Positions 61,327 through 64,000 of a stretch of DNA of 64,000 nt are shown here, in pieces. The stretch comes from Pyropia yezoensis. Lineage: Eukaryota; Rhodophyta; Bangiophyceae; Bangiales; Bangiaceae. The translations under genes and the position numbers were made by a program. The notes under the pieces are model-generated. The model searched no databases, was not told where the DNA came from, and worked only from the letters and a program-made list of their open reading frames with translations. Location: positions 7,864,375 through 7,928,374 of the forward strand of contig CM020619.1 in NCBI GenBank assembly GCA_009829735.1, written 5' to 3'. How positions within the stretch are numbered: the first letter of the stretch is position 1; every line of letters starts with the position of its first letter.

Positions 61327-61770
61327 TCATAATGTTGTAGCGCGGTCTTCAGCCTGGTCTGAATCAGCTAGAAACATATTGGTAGTAATGACACGATTGT
61401 ATGCGTGTTGTTGGACGAACGAAAACAAAGGTTCTGCACGCCGTGACGTGCAAAGTATCCCTGTGACATTCCTTATCTTGCGCTCACGTTCACGCATCCA
61501 GTTGAGAAGAGGGGCCGATTTTAATGCGTCGACTACGTCCTTAAGCGCACGATATGATGTTGCCGGGTACACGTCAAGGGCGGCGCTGATGTCAATGTAG
61601 CTCCCGCCCCCTAAATGTTGAAGAGCCATGACGGTGCGCACCTCAGTGGGAACCACACCGGACGCGCTTGCATGGTCGGGCACCCCCACGCACAGACACA
61701 GCACAGGGCTCGCCAAACCAATGCGGTAAATAGTATTGTGTGGGCGATCTGTCAGCAACAGATGTGACAA
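61327..61770 (-). pseudogene. Transposase N-terminal fragment, PIF/Harbinger-like
   Basis: A 147-codon frame lying inside the inverted repeats. The segment VMALQHLGGGSYIDISAALD followed by VYPATSYRALKDVVDALKSA resembles the helix-turn-helix that precedes the DDE domain in HARBI1/PIF transposases (usual form: LRfLatGssy.dia..fgis.st.yr.v..v). No DDE catalytic domain follows. It is therefore a fragment left after an internal deletion. Confidence 0.5.
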
Positions 61771-61845
61771 CTATGTAGTTGAAACAGTCCACAGGAACGA
61801 GCACGCATACGTTACTTCGCAGCCCAGAGCGCGTTATAACAGCGT

Positions 61846-61879
61846 TATGTTTATACAAAGCGGAACTGCGAAAGGGCCT
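61846..61879 (-). repeat. Right terminal inverted repeat
   Basis: 34 bp; the inverted partner is 61220-61253. Confidence 0.75.
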
Positions 61880-61919
61880 GAGACTTCCCGGACACACGTC
61901 TTCTCTCTCTCTGGACAAA

Positions 61920-64000
61920 CGGGATATCTTACCCTCTCTTCTAGCGCTGTAGTTCCCCATTCCACTTGAGCAGGACGACTGATTTCGCCGCGCGCGCCTC
62001 ACACTTTGGGACACCTATCCCAGTCATCGAGGAGTTGCACGGCGGTGATCGCGTACACATGCCGCGTGACCCGCCTTCCGACGCCGTCGCATCGTTGGCC
62101 ATCGACTTTACCGTCTTGCATGCTCCCCCCAAAGCCCCGTCCGCCCCCGCCCACCTCCACCTCCACTACCACGATCGACTCGTCCCCCCTGTCGCTGGCC
62201 GCCACGGCAGCCGTCGCCGCAGTCGCCGACCCCCACGCCCTGTCCGTGGCGGTCTCCCACCGCTCAGCGTCTGTGCCGTGGGCGCCCGCGCCGGCGTGCC
62301 CGGGCGTTGACCGTCATCGTCGCTCCAGCCTCTGCCGGACACTGCTGACGCCCGCGCCCACCGTCGCCGAGGCGGAGCAGGGAGTTGGGTGGATCGGCGG
62401 TGGGCCGCGCGGCGATCGCCCTCGCCGTCCCTGTCAATGCCGACGACTTGGCCCTCCAGAGTGCTCCGTCCTCACTTGGGCGGGCGTCGGCAGTGGCCTG
62501 CGGGCGAGCGTGTGCGGTCGCCGCCATGATTGCTGTCGCGTTTGCGGCGGAGGTGCGCGTGGCGTTGGAGCAGGCGATTGAGTGGGCGGGAGGGACGCCT
62601 TTGCCCATCCTTCTCTTCCCCGCTCGCTGGGTCTTATTTGATGTCTGACTCGTTCCGACCTGCCCCCCCCAGCTGTCCATTACTTCTCTGTGTCCTTTCC
62701 ATGCGTTTCTTGTTCCCTTTGCCTCTTTACACCCTCTAGGTTTTACGCGCCCGCAGTGCGGGCTACCAGCATCCCGATGGACATTACGAGGTAAGGGGCT
62801 GGGCACCTGTTTGGTACTCGTGAGTGTGGGGCGGGGGCATGGGTATGCAGGCGAGCGGTCAGGACCTTAGTGGGGGTGGGCCGATTGGTAGGCAGGGAAG
62901 TGGTCAAGACCACTGTACAGCACAAGACCTGGGTGTGATATGGGGACTCTTTTTTGACGCTTCTCCCTTTACTCGCTGCTTGCCATGATTGTTCCTCTCC
63001 ATCCTGCTTTTTCTTCCGGCTGCCTGCCACCTCTATTGTACTACTTTGTTCACCATCATCTCGCCACCCTCTCCCTCCTTCCTGACGGTGTATCTCATGC
63101 GATAAGGCCTATGAGCAACACCAATCTTTGCGCCAGCAGGAGTGTATGCAGACGCCATCGGCGAGAGGCGCTCGTCACACTGAAAGAAAGAGAATCACAA
63201 GGGCATCACAGCTGGCGCATTGCCTTCTCTTCTTAGACGTGTTCTCCGTCCTGGAGGGGCGACATCAAGATATTCACTGGCACGATCTGCACGAGTTTTC
63301 TGCACGTTCGTCGCTACCAGGCATCTGAGTATCACACTTACAACGTGGCGAGGCTGCCAAAAAGGCGCAATAGACATGCACAAAGGCTGGAACCAGTGAC
63401 CAGATGAAAAAACAGCTCGTACGTGCTTCAACGGACCTCCCCGCATGCTGAAGCGTGTAGCACAATGGGAAACCGTAGCACGTCCACTCTCAGGGAACAC
63501 TCATCAGGAAGGATCGGCACCAACGACACCCATAGGGAGGAGGCCAAGGTTGATGTCCTTGGAGCGCAGGCCACGGGACCAAGATGGGAGCCCAAATGGG
63601 AGGGGTTTGTCGTTCTACCATGGCCGGCGGTGGATTTGTCGCCGGGGCTAGGGTTGACGGTGGGGTTTAGACGGAAATCAGAAGGTGGGGTTGAGTGGTA
63701 CGCACTGGAATTGATATGAATTGCAAGCGTGCTGAAGGTGACACCTATCAAGTGCCCGTCTCTTGTAGGATGCGCTGGGGTGGGGTGCAATAGGGGTGGG
63801 GTGGGGTTCAGTCCCAGGCTGCCGTCACAATTCTGATACGTGAGGGGGAGTGCCTGAAAGGGCGGGCAACAGCCTGGGTGGCGCCAAAAACTGCGCGCCC
63901 ACATCGCCGGGCCCACCCCGACTGGCTGCACAGACCGGCCACCCCGCGCCGACCGCTAGGCTCGTCGGAAGCGACGCCGAGCGACCTTGACCGCCCACGC
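61920..64000. other. Right end of window, no supported gene
   Basis: Bases 61966-62650 regain high GC and hold short, less biased frames (for example 61966-62310 and 62385-62648 plus). One reads TPIPVIEELHGGDRVHMPRD and another AVAAMIAVAFAAEVRVALEQ, but no family is recognised and the frames do not connect through a visible intron. Bases 62750-64000 have a mixed composition with G-rich patches (63775-63815). No RNA gene was seen. Confidence 0.35.

Larger units (their letters stand above)
61179..61915. mobile_element. Terminal-inverted-repeat DNA transposon remnant, PIF/Harbinger-like
   Basis: Bases 61220-61253 and 61846-61879 are inverted copies, matching at 30 of 34 positions (aggcccttttgcagctccgc against the complement aggccctttcgcagttccgc). 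Weaker similarity (cagagaga...) extends outward to about 61179 and 61912. Between them lies a minus-strand frame like the N-terminus of PIF/Harbinger transposases. At about 0.7 kb it is too short for a full element and seems an internally deleted copy. A target-site duplication was not identified. Confidence 0.6.

Noticed and set aside
62385-62648. 87-codon plus-strand frame with an Ala-rich helix.
   Set aside because: No start context, no neighbouring exon in a matching phase and no family recognised.

Overview
This 64 kb window comes from the nuclear genome of a very GC-rich photosynthetic eukaryote. The best guess is a bangiophyte red alga of the Porphyra/Pyropia kind. This is inferred from the gene set (cycloartenol synthase, plastid-type D-glycerate 3-kinase, a plant-type F-box/SNF2/RING protein), the mostly intronless genes, long C or G homopolymer tracts between genes and extreme GC bias. 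No taxonomic search was run.

Bases 1-32129 are a compact host region of eleven genes. In order they are an RCC1-repeat protein (5' end outside the window), a giant F-box/SNF2/RING protein (-), glycerate 3-kinase (+), isoaspartyl peptidase/L-asparaginase (-), a cryptochrome/photolyase (+), a Nudix hydrolase (+), a C-terminal-motor kinesin (+), a METTL16-type RNA methyltransferase (-), a probable plastid protein of unknown function (+), a HAS1/DDX18 DEAD-box helicase (-) and a five-exon manganese superoxide dismutase (-). Three pairs are divergent over spacers of 273 to about 1300 bp. Photorespiration (GLYK), superoxide removal (SOD) and blue-light or DNA repair functions (CRY/PHR) fit a phototroph.

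Bases 32130-49900 look like accessory DNA. They hold a Cys-cluster protein resembling KDZ transposases (with a frame change near its end), a 45-bp minisatellite, a PIF1-family helicase with one intron, an orphan 654-aa protein, a broken P-loop NTPase of the RHS/Crinkler-like kind, a TPR-like fragment and remains of C2H2 zinc fingers. Several local duplications are also present.

Bases 50104-54447 return to host genes: cycloartenol synthase (-) and a small four-helix membrane protein (-). From 55.8 kb on the DNA is repeat territory: a broken DIRS-type retroelement with about 100-bp direct repeats at its ends, then a lower-GC stretch holding a terminal-inverted-repeat element with a PIF/Harbinger-like transposase fragment. 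No convincing host gene is seen after 59 kb.

All five introns I could place have donors of the form GTRCGT, instead of the usual GTRAGT. Most large overlapping reading frames in this window are artefacts of the GC bias and were left out.
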